The notes beneath the pieces are model-generated. The model had not been told where the DNA came from, searched no databases, and worked only from the letters and a program-made list of their open reading frames with translations. This document shows positions 1-5,114 of a stretch of DNA of 6,364 bases, in pieces. The DNA comes from Bacteroidaceae bacterium (GTDB lineage: Bacteria > Bacteroidota > Bacteroidia > Bacteroidales > Bacteroidaceae): contig CAAGGT010000050.1 of NCBI GenBank assembly GCA_900769465.1, positions 1-6,364 on the forward strand. Reading direction: 5' to 3'. Every line of letters begins with the position of its first letter. Position 1 is the stretch's first letter. Position numbers and translations under genes: made by a program.

Positions 1-120
1 CATAATCCGCTAAGAATAAAAAGTTTATGCGGAAAGTTCAAGAACGAGGTAATGAGTTGGCAACTGTTCTGATTTCTACATACTTGCGTGATTTGCATTG
101 ATGTACAACTCATCTTGGAA

Positions 121-151
121 CAAAGGTACAACTTTTTTATGAACAAGCAAA
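121..151 (-). promoter_or_regulatory. Bacteroides-type promoter reading left out of the window
   Basis: On the minus strand a -33 TTTG (151-148) is followed by exactly 19 bases and then TACCTTTG (128-121). This matches the Bacteroides sigma-ABfr consensus TTTG-N19-21-TAnnTTTG at every fixed position. Transcription would start near 113-116 and run toward position 1. An 8-bp inverted repeat (ATGAGTTG at 52-59 against CAACTCAT at 106-113) would lie at the 5' end of that transcript. The gene it drives is not visible, although ATGs at 113 and at 3 on this strand leave room for one beginning at or beyond the edge. Confidence 0.7.
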
Positions 152-439
152 AGGACGGTGCATTTTTCATTATTGCAGGATAATATTTTATTGGGTCTAT
201 CATCAATCTACGATATATGAGTTTGCCGATTCCGTCATTCGCCCTTTTCCTTTGCTCGTCTGCGAAAGTAGTACAATAGCCCTTGAAAGTTGAAAGGTCG
301 AGCGGCAAGCCGTTTCGGTCGGAATCTTCCTCCTTTGGAGAGTATTCAGCCCGAAAACCTTTCCCCTTTCAATGTCTGTACTCAGAAATGCAGACGGCAA
401 CGGAAATGAGCGACTGACGAAAATGTAGAAGATAAACAG

Positions 440-486
440 ACAGCATACAAAAGGGTTCTTACATTGATAACCCATTTGTATGCTGT
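440..486. repeat. 18-bp near-perfect inverted repeat (strong hairpin, terminator-like)
   Basis: ACAGCATACAAAAGGGTT (440-457) pairs with AACCCATTTGTATGCTGT (469-486) at 17 of 18 positions around an 11-base loop. Weaker pairing (GATA and AAAC with GTTT and TATC) continues out to about 431 and 499. Both sides are followed by T-rich but not T-only sequence, so it could stop transcription from either direction, in particular read-through from the leftward HTH genes that end at 580. It could equally be the stem of a structured RNA or a DNA-level signal. Confidence 0.6.
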
Positions 487-579
487 TCTTGTTTCTATCC
501 ATAGGAGCACTATTATTTTGCATCATAGATATATAGGGCAAGCGGCAAATTTCACTCCCTCCAAAAATATAGAAGGGAT

Positions 580-891
580 TTATCCGCTGCTATTAAGTAG
601 GTGCTTGCCGTTGTACTCCCGTTTCAAAGCCTGCTCAATCTCACTTCGCTTGTACAGAACTTTGCCACCGAGTACATAATAAGGTAATGTTCCGTTACTC
701 CGATACTCGCTCAATGTCCTTCGGCTGACTTTAAGCATATATGCCACCTCCTTGTCGCATAGATACTCATCATCGTTTTGTTGTGTTGTCCCATCTTTTG
801 GCATACTATCGAGAATTTCCGATAGTTGGTCGATACTCTCGTGAATGGACTGCATCCACGCATCGTCTTTGGTTCGCATTTCTTGATACAT
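580..891 (-). CDS. Helix-turn-helix (HTH_17 / excisionase-like) protein, second of a tandem pair
   Basis: This 103-residue protein is small, presumed cytoplasmic, and carries a MerR-like winged HTH of the HTH_17 (excisionase/DNA-binding) type over about residues 43-92. Visible family marks are Y-L-C-D-K-E-V-A then M-L-K-V-S-R-R-T-L, a turn with S-N-G-T-L-P, and K-V-L-Y-K-R-S-E-I before the last helix. The first 35 residues look like an amphipathic helix (SIHESIDQLSEILDSM) that could mediate dimerisation. The ATG at 891 gives the longest frame; an internal ATG at 879 is an alternative. It lies 30 bp downstream of the related gene 922-1236 and is presumably co-transcribed. Members of this family in Bacteroidales elements act as recombination directionality factors or regulators; which applies here is inference. 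Confidence 0.82.
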   Translation of the reverse strand: MYQEMRTKDDAWMQSIHESIDQLSEILDSMPKDGTTQQNDDEYLCDKEVAYMLKVSRRTLSEYRSNGTLPYYVLGGKVLYKRSEIEQALKREYNGKHLLNSSG

Positions 892-921
892 TGTTCAAAT
901 GGTTTTAGTGTTATACATTGA

Positions 922-1236
922 TTAGATTTCTCTCCCTTTCCACTTGGCTTCTTTTCGTCTGTCCTCTACCTTAGTGATGATGCTATCCACATCTTCGGGT
1001 AGATAATATGTACGATTGCCAATTTTGGTATAGGCAAGCGTACCGTTATCACGCAAGGTTTGCAATGTACGCTTGCTTATCTTTAACCTCTGACAAACAT
1101 CCTGATGGTCGAGCCAATTGTTTGTTTTTTTCTTACCACCCTTTACAACAGGTGAGTTTGATACTCGCAGAATGAACTGCTCAATCTTTGTGGCAAATTC
1201 CTCGAATGCCTTTCTCTCAAAAATGATTAAATCCAT
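922..1236 (-). CDS. Helix-turn-helix (HTH_17 / excisionase-like) protein, first of a tandem pair
   Basis: This 104-residue protein has an N-terminal helical region (residues 1-25) and a linker rich in lysine (33-37, GGKKK). An HTH_17-type winged helix follows at about residues 41-90: WLDHQDVCQRL, then K-I-S-K-R-T-L-Q-T-L-R, a wing with DNGTLAYTKIGNRTYYLPEDV, and a closing helix. The basic tail (EDRRKEAKWKGREI) may add DNA contacts. The start at 1236 is supported by AGGAG three bases upstream. It precedes the second HTH gene in the same direction and is similar to it over the DNA-binding half, which suggests duplication or a two-component Xis pair like those of CTnDOT-type elements. Its likely role is excision accessory factor and/or transcription regulator; the exact target is unknown. 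Confidence 0.82.
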   Translation of the reverse strand: MDLIIFERKAFEEFATKIEQFILRVSNSPVVKGGKKKTNNWLDHQDVCQRLKISKRTLQTLRDNGTLAYTKIGNRTYYLPEDVDSIITKVEDRRKEAKWKGREI

Positions 1237-1307
1237 AAGCTCCTATTTTTATTCGTTTTTAATATTTTCAACCTTTTGTTCCGCTAAGATATAGTCGGTA
1301 TAAGTCC

Positions 1308-1571
1308 CTATCCAAGCGTTTTGAAGATGTGGCAGTATGTGGCGTTCATTTGGCACTCTCTGGCGTCATTCTCCACTCTGTCCACAGCAATAATTTGTTT
1401 CATTTCCATTAGCCATTGCCGTATCTTCACTGCAAATAAAAGCAGGAAAAAGCACACTGCAATGGATGTGTCTATACGTGTCATAGGCTGACATATCATT
1501 GCATATTCGGTGTTATAAATAGCACCACTTAATCCTTTTATATTCTTCATCATTGTTGTTTTTCTTTTCAT
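1308..1571 (-). CDS. Hypothetical small protein with one hydrophobic segment
   Basis: I do not recognise this 87-residue product. The frame could begin at a TTG at 1622, but the ATG at 1571 is the first conventional start and is used here; ATGs a few codons later are also possible. The N-terminus is basic (MKRKTTMMKN). A hydrophobic stretch at about residues 37-50 (IAVCFFLLLFAVKI) is followed by RQWLMEMKQ, compatible with a single short membrane segment. The C-terminus contains three cysteines or histidines close together (ECQMNATYCHIF). It is co-directional with the two HTH genes, 71 bp upstream of the first. The hydrophobic segment is short for a true membrane helix and no family is evident, so the frame may not be expressed. 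Confidence 0.4.
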   Translation of the reverse strand: MKRKTTMMKNIKGLSGAIYNTEYAMICQPMTRIDTSIAVCFFLLLFAVKIRQWLMEMKQIIAVDRVENDARECQMNATYCHIFKTLG

Positions 1572-1745
1572 CGTTATTTCGTTTTCTTGGTGCGAAGTAA
1601 TAGATAAGTTATCACACCTCAATCATACGGTGAGTCTGTTGCAGTATGTGGCACAGTTCGTGGCACTTTTAGATGTATATGATGATACATTTCTAAGCAT
1701 ACATCACATTGTAACCAATATTATATAAGAATATCCCCAAGCGAT

Positions 1746-1911
1746 TATCCGTCTCGGATCTTGTCCGTAGCATTGTCGTTTGTCAGACCGATGCCTATCC
1801 GTCTGTCAAACTTCTGCTTCGAACAGCCGAAACGGATAGTCGCTGATTCTATGATAGCAGTATAGCGGATAGACCAACTCCCGACACTTCGGCAGTCCGT
1901 CTATCCGCTAT
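1746..1911. repeat. Cluster of five TATCCG motifs in both orientations
   Basis: Direct copies of TATCCGTCT lie at 1746-1754 and 1796-1804, exactly 50 bp apart. Inverted copies (CGGATA) lie at 1833-1838 and 1866-1871, and another direct copy at 1902-1907. Two pairs form inverted repeats: CTATCCGT 1795-1802 with ACGGATAG 1832-1839, and the perfect 13-bp pair at 1862-1874 and 1899-1911. The repetition suggests binding sites for one protein, for instance an HTH protein or the integrase; no direct evidence identifies it. Confidence 0.6.
1862..1911. repeat. 13-bp perfect inverted repeat
   Basis: ATAGCGGATAGAC (1862-1874) is perfectly complementary to GTCTATCCGCTAT (1899-1911) across a 24-base spacer. 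The spacer contains a minor CCGA/TCGG stem. No T-run follows it, so it looks more like a protein-binding or DNA-processing site than a terminator. Confidence 0.65.
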
Positions 1912-1923
1912 CGTATTTAAGAC

Positions 1924-1942
1924 CTTAATTTCTTCAATTAAG
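1924..1942. repeat. Short AT-rich hairpin
   Basis: CTTAATT (1924-1930) pairs perfectly with AATTAAG (1936-1942) around a 5-base loop. The stem is AT-rich and weak. It could be a minor terminator or merely composition. Confidence 0.3.
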
Positions 1943-2059
1943 CATTTTACCCAAATCCCTTATTACCCGTTCAACTTGGGAAGAATTATGCAGTTGGCGC
2001 TGCTTATAAATCACTCTGAAAAGCAATACAATTCATAATTGCCTACATAGACCTAATTA

Positions 2060-2091
2060 GTTGTGGCAGAATTGTATGCACATTTTCTTTG
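2060..2091 (+). promoter_or_regulatory. Possible Bacteroides promoter for the rightward mob operon
   Basis: GTTG (2060-2063), 20 bases, then TTTCTTTG (2084-2091) matches TTTG-N19-21-TAnnTTTG with one mismatch in each box. A start near 2098 would give a leader of about 60 bases before the ATG at 2157. It is the best candidate in this gap but not a strong one. Confidence 0.35.
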
Positions 2092-2111
2092 CAGCAGATA
2101 ATCGGTCAAAA

Positions 2112-2121
2112 TTGTGCACAA
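2112..2121. promoter_or_regulatory. Palindrome TTGTGCACAA upstream of the first rightward gene
   Basis: A perfect 10-bp palindrome lies 35 bp before the ATG at 2157 and just downstream of the possible promoter. GGTC (2104-2107) and GACC (2123-2126) add outer symmetry, slightly off-centre. The position suits an operator for autoregulation of the mob genes; this is inference. Confidence 0.35.
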
Positions 2122-2156
2122 AGACCATATGTTGAACTATTAAAACCATTCGAAAG

Positions 2157-2657
2157 ATGAGTAAAAAAGAGATTAAAATCAGTAACGAAGAGATGATGGA
2201 GTTGATGGGATTGAAACGCACACCAGACTCCAATAATGACTCGGACAAGACGGCTATTGAGTTGGCTATCGAGAAGTATTCAAGGGAAGAGTTGGCAGCA
2301 AAGGAAGCTGGATTATCAGCCGAACCAACGCCAAATGAGGTTACTCCAGAGGATACGGAGGAGTTACCAAAGGCTGATAATGCCGAGGATCAACCACCAA
2401 TCCCCACCATTCAACGCAGGGTAAGCAGCAAGCAACGCAAGCTCTCGTTGGAAGAGTACCGCAACACATTTATGCGACCTTACAAGATTGAAGACCGAAA
2501 ACCGGTATTCATCAGTGGAAAGTTGCGTAAGATGCTCGATAAGTTCGCCTGCAAAATTGGTGAGGATAGAATGAGTATGTCGGGATTATTGGAGAACATC
2601 GTCCGCCATCATATCGAACTCTATTCAGAAGATTTCGAGTATTGGAAAGGAATGTAA
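2157..2657 (+). CDS. DUF3408-type mobilization-associated protein
   Basis: This 166-residue protein has an acidic, low-complexity N-terminal half (residues 20-85, rich in E, D, P) and a conserved-looking C-terminal domain at about 97-164. That domain contains L-E-E-Y-R-N-T-F, then I-E-D-R-K-P-V-F-I-S, then L-R-K-M-L-D-K-F, M-S-M-S-G-L-L-E-N-I-V and R-H-H-I-E-L-Y. This pattern, a beta strand followed by helices with SxSGFLEN-like wording, is what I know from DUF3408 proteins of Bacteroidales conjugative and mobilizable elements. It resembles a ribbon-helix-helix DNA-binding fold. A role in relaxosome assembly or operon regulation is inferred from its place as first gene before the putative origin and mobC. 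The ATG at 2157 fits the length and start; no strong Shine-Dalgarno is seen, as is common in this phylum. Confidence 0.8.
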   Translation: MSKKEIKISNEEMMELMGLKRTPDSNNDSDKTAIELAIEKYSREELAAKEAGLSAEPTPNEVTPEDTEELPKADNAEDQPPIPTIQRRVSSKQRKLSLEEYRNTFMRPYKIEDRKPVFISGKLRKMLDKFACKIGEDRMSMSGLLENIVRHHIELYSEDFEYWKGM

Positions 2658-2747
2658 TGCCTCAATGCCAACCTTACCGCCCAACGGCAGTTCGGACGGA
2701 CTGCATTACGGCAACTAAATCAGAAAAAGCAATCGAAACTATCGAAA

Positions 2748-2762
2748 ACCGTCAATGACGGT
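2748..2762. repeat. Short palindromic repeat in the oriT candidate
   Basis: ACCGTCA (2748-2754) pairs with TGACGGT (2756-2762) around a single base. Such a tight palindrome is better suited to binding a dimeric protein than to a hairpin. Confidence 0.5.
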
Positions 2763-2770
2763 GGAAGCAG

Positions 2771-2786
2771 CAAGACTTCAGTCTTG
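2771..2786. repeat. 7-bp inverted repeat in the oriT candidate
   Basis: CAAGACT (2771-2777) and AGTCTTG (2780-2786) are perfect complements around two bases. The right arm directly abuts the long inverted repeat that begins at 2786. Confidence 0.5.
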
Positions 2787-2867
2787 GGGTGTAGCGAGGT
2801 TATCTTTCGGGATGCCGAAAAATGTCGGTCGAGCCGCCATTGCACCCGAAAAACCTCGCTCCACCCC
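2786..2867. repeat. Long hairpin, about 22 of 23 pairs, in the oriT candidate
   Basis: GGGGTGTAGCGAGGTT (2786-2801) pairs with AACCTCGCTCCACCCC (2852-2867) at 15 of 16 positions. After a 3-base bulge on the left side, TTTCGGG (2805-2811) pairs with CCCGAAA (2845-2851). The 33-base loop contains a small CCGA/TCGG stem. This is the largest symmetric structure in the window and the likeliest relaxosome recognition structure. Confidence 0.65.
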
Positions 2868-2877
2868 GAAGGTGGAG
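2859..2877. repeat. 7-bp hairpin overlapping the long hairpin's right arm
   Basis: CTCCACC (2859-2865) pairs perfectly with GGTGGAG (2871-2877) around CCGAA. It uses bases of the long hairpin's right arm, so the two structures cannot form together on one strand. Confidence 0.55.
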
Positions 2878-2947
2878 GCAATCCGCTCCCGATGGTCGCA
2901 GATTGTGAAATGCCAAATTGAAAATCAATAACCAAGTAAAAATCGCA

Positions 2948-3331
2948 ATGATGAATAATAAGAAAATAAACAAATCCAAGCCCAGAGGCAGACCACAGAT
3001 AAGTACCTTGAAACGCCTCACAAAATCAGTAACGGTGAAGTTTTCAAAGCCCGACTATGAGAAGCTACGCCACCGAAGCAAGAATGCCAATCGCACGCTT
3101 GCTGAGTACATTCGAGACGCAGCCTTTGACGCACGCATAGTAGCCAAACATTCGGCTGAGGATGCTGCCGTAATCCGCAACCTTACAGGTATGGCAAACA
3201 ACCTTAATCAGCTAACTAAACTGTCGCATCAGACTGGATTCTATCGAACAAAAAATGTAGTGATGGAGCTGCTTGCCAGGTTGAAGGAGGTATTAAGCGA
3301 CTACAAAGCCGAAGAAAGGAGGTGCAGATGA
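2948..3331 (+). CDS. mobC: MobC-type relaxosome accessory protein
   Basis: This 127-residue protein has a basic N-terminus (NNKKINKSKPRGRPQ), probably DNA-contacting. A ribbon-helix-helix-like segment follows at about residues 26-60: SVTVKFSKPDYEKLRHRS, then N-R-T-L-A-E-Y-I-R-D. A MobC-family core lies at about 76-117, with the typical N-N-L-N-Q-L-T-K-L motif at residues 84-92. MobC proteins bind oriT, help melt DNA around nic and recruit the relaxase. A TTG at 2918 would extend it by 10 codons, but the ATG pair at 2948/2951 is more plausible. It follows the oriT candidate directly and overlaps the relaxase start by 4 bp (ATGA), so the two are probably translationally coupled. Family assignment is from motif reading. 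Confidence 0.83.
   Translation: MMNNKKINKSKPRGRPQISTLKRLTKSVTVKFSKPDYEKLRHRSKNANRTLAEYIRDAAFDARIVAKHSAEDAAVIRNLTGMANNLNQLTKLSHQTGFYRTKNVVMELLARLKEVLSDYKAEERRCR
3317..3322 (+). promoter_or_regulatory. Ribosome binding site AGGAGG deciding the relaxase start
   Basis: AGGAGG lies five bases before the ATG at 3328, inside the last codons of mobC. It supports 3328 rather than the upstream in-frame GTG at 3322, which overlaps the site itself. A canonical Shine-Dalgarno is uncommon in Bacteroidetes, and here it also encodes Arg-Arg in MobC, so it may be partly coincidental. Confidence 0.55.
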
Positions 3332-4260
3332 TAGGTAAAATCAAGAAGGGAAAATCCTTTGGCGGTTGCATACGATATGTGATGGGTAAAGACAACGCCG
3401 AAATCATTTCGTCTGACGGTGTACTGCTCGGAACAAATAAGGAGATGATTGATAGTTTCAACTATCAATGCCTCTTAAATCCGAAGATTAAGCAACCGTT
3501 AGGACACATTGCACTGAGCTTTAAGAGAGAAGATGCACCACGATTAACCGATGAGTTTATGGCTAAAATCGCATTGGAGTATATGCAACTTATGGGGATT
3601 AAGAACACTCAGTTCCTCTTGGTAAGGCATCATAATACCGACAATCCGCATTGTCATTTGGTCTATAATCGCATCAACTATGATGGTAAAGTAATCTCTT
3701 CGCAGAACGATTTTAAGCGAAATGAGATTGCTACGAAGAGGCTGAAAGATAAATACGGATTGACCTACGCAGAGGATAAGAGCAAGACCAATGTAAAGAA
3801 ACTCCACGATCCTGAACGGGTGAAGTACGAGATTCACAATGCGGTCAAGGCTGCATTGAAACGAAGCCGGACATGGTGGGACTTAGGCAACCAACTACAA
3901 AAGCAAGGCATAGGTATGACCTTTAAGATTAACCGCAGGACGGGTAAGAATGAGGGGTTGAGTTTTACCAAAGACGGCTACACTTTCAAGGCTTCCGATG
4001 TGAGCAAACAGTTCAGTTATTCAAAACTTGATAAGCAATTAAGTTGGAATATGCCGAAAATGCAGACCGAAATTGAGCCTAAACAGCAGCCGATAAGGCA
4101 AGAAGCAGAGCCAAATTACAGCGTTACGGACAGCCTTATTGAAAGCAATGGATTGGGCTTGCTGAATGTTCCAGATGCTCCACCTGAGGATGAACAACCA
4201 CCTTCTTGGCAGAAGCAAAAGAAAAAGGAGCGAAAGAAGAATCAAGGAATAAGATTCTAA
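3328..4260 (+). CDS. Relaxase / mobilization nuclease (MOBP-like)
   Basis: This 310-residue relaxase would nick one strand at oriT by tyrosine transesterification and lead that strand into the recipient. The N-terminal nuclease fold is readable. The candidate nucleophile is Tyr17 (GGCIRYVMGK), a beta strand carries G-H-I-A-L-S-F (59-65), and the metal-binding histidine motif is H-H-N-T-D-N-P-H-C-H (101-110), with His101/102, His108 and His110. The C-terminal third is basic, then proline- and glutamine-rich, ending in KKKERKKNQGIRF. The size fits short Bacteroides mobilizable-element relaxases, which lack helicase or primase domains. The start at 3328 overlaps the mobC stop. The next gene follows after 34 bp. 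No frameshift or missing catalytic residue is seen. Confidence 0.88.
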   Translation: MIGKIKKGKSFGGCIRYVMGKDNAEIISSDGVLLGTNKEMIDSFNYQCLLNPKIKQPLGHIALSFKREDAPRLTDEFMAKIALEYMQLMGIKNTQFLLVRHHNTDNPHCHLVYNRINYDGKVISSQNDFKRNEIATKRLKDKYGLTYAEDKSKTNVKKLHDPERVKYEIHNAVKAALKRSRTWWDLGNQLQKQGIGMTFKINRRTGKNEGLSFTKDGYTFKASDVSKQFSYSKLDKQLSWNMPKMQTEIEPKQQPIRQEAEPNYSVTDSLIESNGLGLLNVPDAPPEDEQPPSWQKQKKKERKKNQGIRF

Positions 4261-4294
4261 GCAAACAAATTTTTCACACTTAAAACAAATTGAT

Positions 4295-5107
4295 ATGAGT
4301 AATAAAAACTTTAATAACAACGACAATGAGTCGTTTATGGAAGGCATCTACGGATGCTTGGAGAGAATCGAAACCGCAGTAATTGAATTGCAAAAGTTTC
4401 AACCGAATGAGGGTAATCTCACAATTCCGAATGTGGATAACACAGCATTAGTTCAAGAAATTAAGGCTCTTGTCGAGAATGCCACAGTCGCTAATTGTAA
4501 ATGCACAGAACGCAAGATTCAGGAACTTACAAAGACTTTAAGTGAAAATCTCGGTGTTGTCAATGATAATGTTAAGGGTGTTTCTGGTAAGAATAAGCCC
4601 GATTTTGTAGCCATTCAGAACGAGTTTGAGAACCTTAAAAAGATGACGGCATCACTTATTCCAATGATTGAAGAGTCCAAAGTTCTTCATAGAGAGAATG
4701 ACTATAACTTCAATCTGAACTTCAATTCCAAACTTGATTGGTTTGTGCTTACACTAAATACCGTTTTCATCGCTTTCTTAGCGTCTGCATATTACTTTGA
4801 ATCGCAACGAAATAAGGAGGAAGAGGATGATGCCCTCAAATACCGCTATATCAAGATGAAAGGCGATGCTTCGGCAGAGCAGATAGCCACATTGGAGGAC
4901 ATCTTCGAACTCAACCGAGATAACCAAAAGATTGAGCAGATGCGTGAAGATGTAGAGACCTACGAAGAGGCTGTCCGCAAACAAGCCGCCCTTGCCGAGC
5001 AAGCAAGGCTTAAAGAACAGGCAGCAAAGGAACAGGAAAGCAAAGCCAAGTCCATTAAGAACAAGCAGGATAATAGTAAGGTTAAACAAAATAAATCAAA
5101 ACCCTGA
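4295..5107 (+). CDS. Hypothetical single-span membrane protein with coiled-coil tail
   Basis: I cannot assign this 270-residue protein to a named family. The N-terminal part (1-145) is polar, Asn-rich at the start, and helical with heptad-like spacing (for example 51-64, 71-95 and 104-132). It has a CKC pair at residues 68-70. A single membrane segment lies at about 149-168 (WFVLTLNTVFIAFLASAYYF), followed by a charged region and a strongly helical tail. The tail (211-270) is rich in E, Q, K and A and ends in a basic Lys/Asn/Gln stretch. It sits between the relaxase and integrase in the same direction, 7 bp before the integrase ATG. A relaxosome-anchoring role, analogous to membrane-spanning MobB of RSF1010, is inference from location and topology only. 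No signal peptide is evident. Confidence 0.72.
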   Translation: MSNKNFNNNDNESFMEGIYGCLERIETAVIELQKFQPNEGNLTIPNVDNTALVQEIKALVENATVANCKCTERKIQELTKTLSENLGVVNDNVKGVSGKNKPDFVAIQNEFENLKKMTASLIPMIEESKVLHRENDYNFNLNFNSKLDWFVLTLNTVFIAFLASAYYFESQRNKEEEDDALKYRYIKMKGDASAEQIATLEDIFELNRDNQKIEQMREDVETYEEAVRKQAALAEQARLKEQAAKEQESKAKSIKNKQDNSKVKQNKSKP

Positions 5108-5114
5108 TTGTGAT

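Larger units (their letters stand above)
1..579. other. Left 579 bp without a supported gene
   Basis: I see no convincing protein gene here. A leftward reading frame spans 541-203 (112 codons), but its composition does not resemble a folded protein and it overlaps a strong inverted repeat. A rightward frame from about 6 to 101 encodes a helical-looking tail (MRKVQERGNELATV then ISTYLRDLH, stop), but an in-frame TAA at 3-5 bars extension upstream. On the minus strand a frame stays open from the ATG at 113 to the window edge, and a second ATG occupies 3-1. What the stretch does hold is a leftward promoter at 121-151 and a long hairpin at 440-486. Confidence 0.6.
1623..2156. other. Intergenic control region between the leftward genes and the rightward operon
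   Basis: No gene is supported in these 534 bp. A leftward frame at 2248-2057 is antisense to the DUF3408 gene start and rich in I/L/S, typical of a shadow. The region instead holds a cluster of TATCCG motifs (1746-1911), a 13-bp perfect inverted repeat, an AT-rich hairpin at 1924-1942, a possible rightward promoter at 2060-2091 and a palindrome at 2112-2121. Its position between opposing transcription units and its repeat content point to regulatory or recombination-protein binding. Confidence 0.6.
2658..2947. other. Candidate origin of transfer (oriT) region
   Basis: This 290-bp gap between the DUF3408 gene and mobC has no convincing frame. It is packed with stem-forming sequence: GCAGT/ACTGC (2687-2691 and 2700-2704), ACCGTCA/TGACGGT (2748-2762), CAAGACT/AGTCTTG (2771-2786), a long imperfect hairpin (2786-2867) and CTCCACC/GGTGGAG (2859-2877). 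Its position directly upstream of mobC and the relaxase is where oriT commonly sits in mobilizable elements. The nick site cannot be assigned from sequence alone. Confidence 0.6.

Noticed and set aside
203..541. Leftward 112-codon open frame as a protein gene
   Set aside because: It runs through the near-perfect inverted repeat at 440-486, shows no domain-like pattern and has no start signal. A non-coding structured block explains it better.
6..1289. Shared 10-mer TCCGCTAAGA at 6-15 and 1280-1289
   Set aside because: Several 10-mer repeats are expected by chance in a sequence of this size, and flanks do not extend the match.
1716..1723. Possible leftward -7 box upstream of the small ORF
   Set aside because: CAATATTA is one mismatch from the reverse of TAnnTTTG, but no TTTG-like -33 box lies 19-21 bases away.
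2057..2248. Leftward 63-codon hydrophobic frame
   Set aside because: It is antisense to the DUF3408 gene start and the upstream control region; its I/L/S-rich composition is a typical antisense artefact.
2918..2947. TTG start at 2918 for mobC
   Set aside because: It adds ten codons without family-like sequence; the ATG pair at 2948/2951 is the more credible start.
2720..3021. Two leftward frames across the oriT candidate and mobC start
   Set aside because: They overlap inverted repeats and the mobC 5' end and show no recognisable protein features.
4992..5114. Longer integrase starting at 4992
   Set aside because: It would overlap the membrane-protein gene by 116 bp and add a basic stretch not typical of integrases; the ATG at 5115 begins a normal arm-binding domain.
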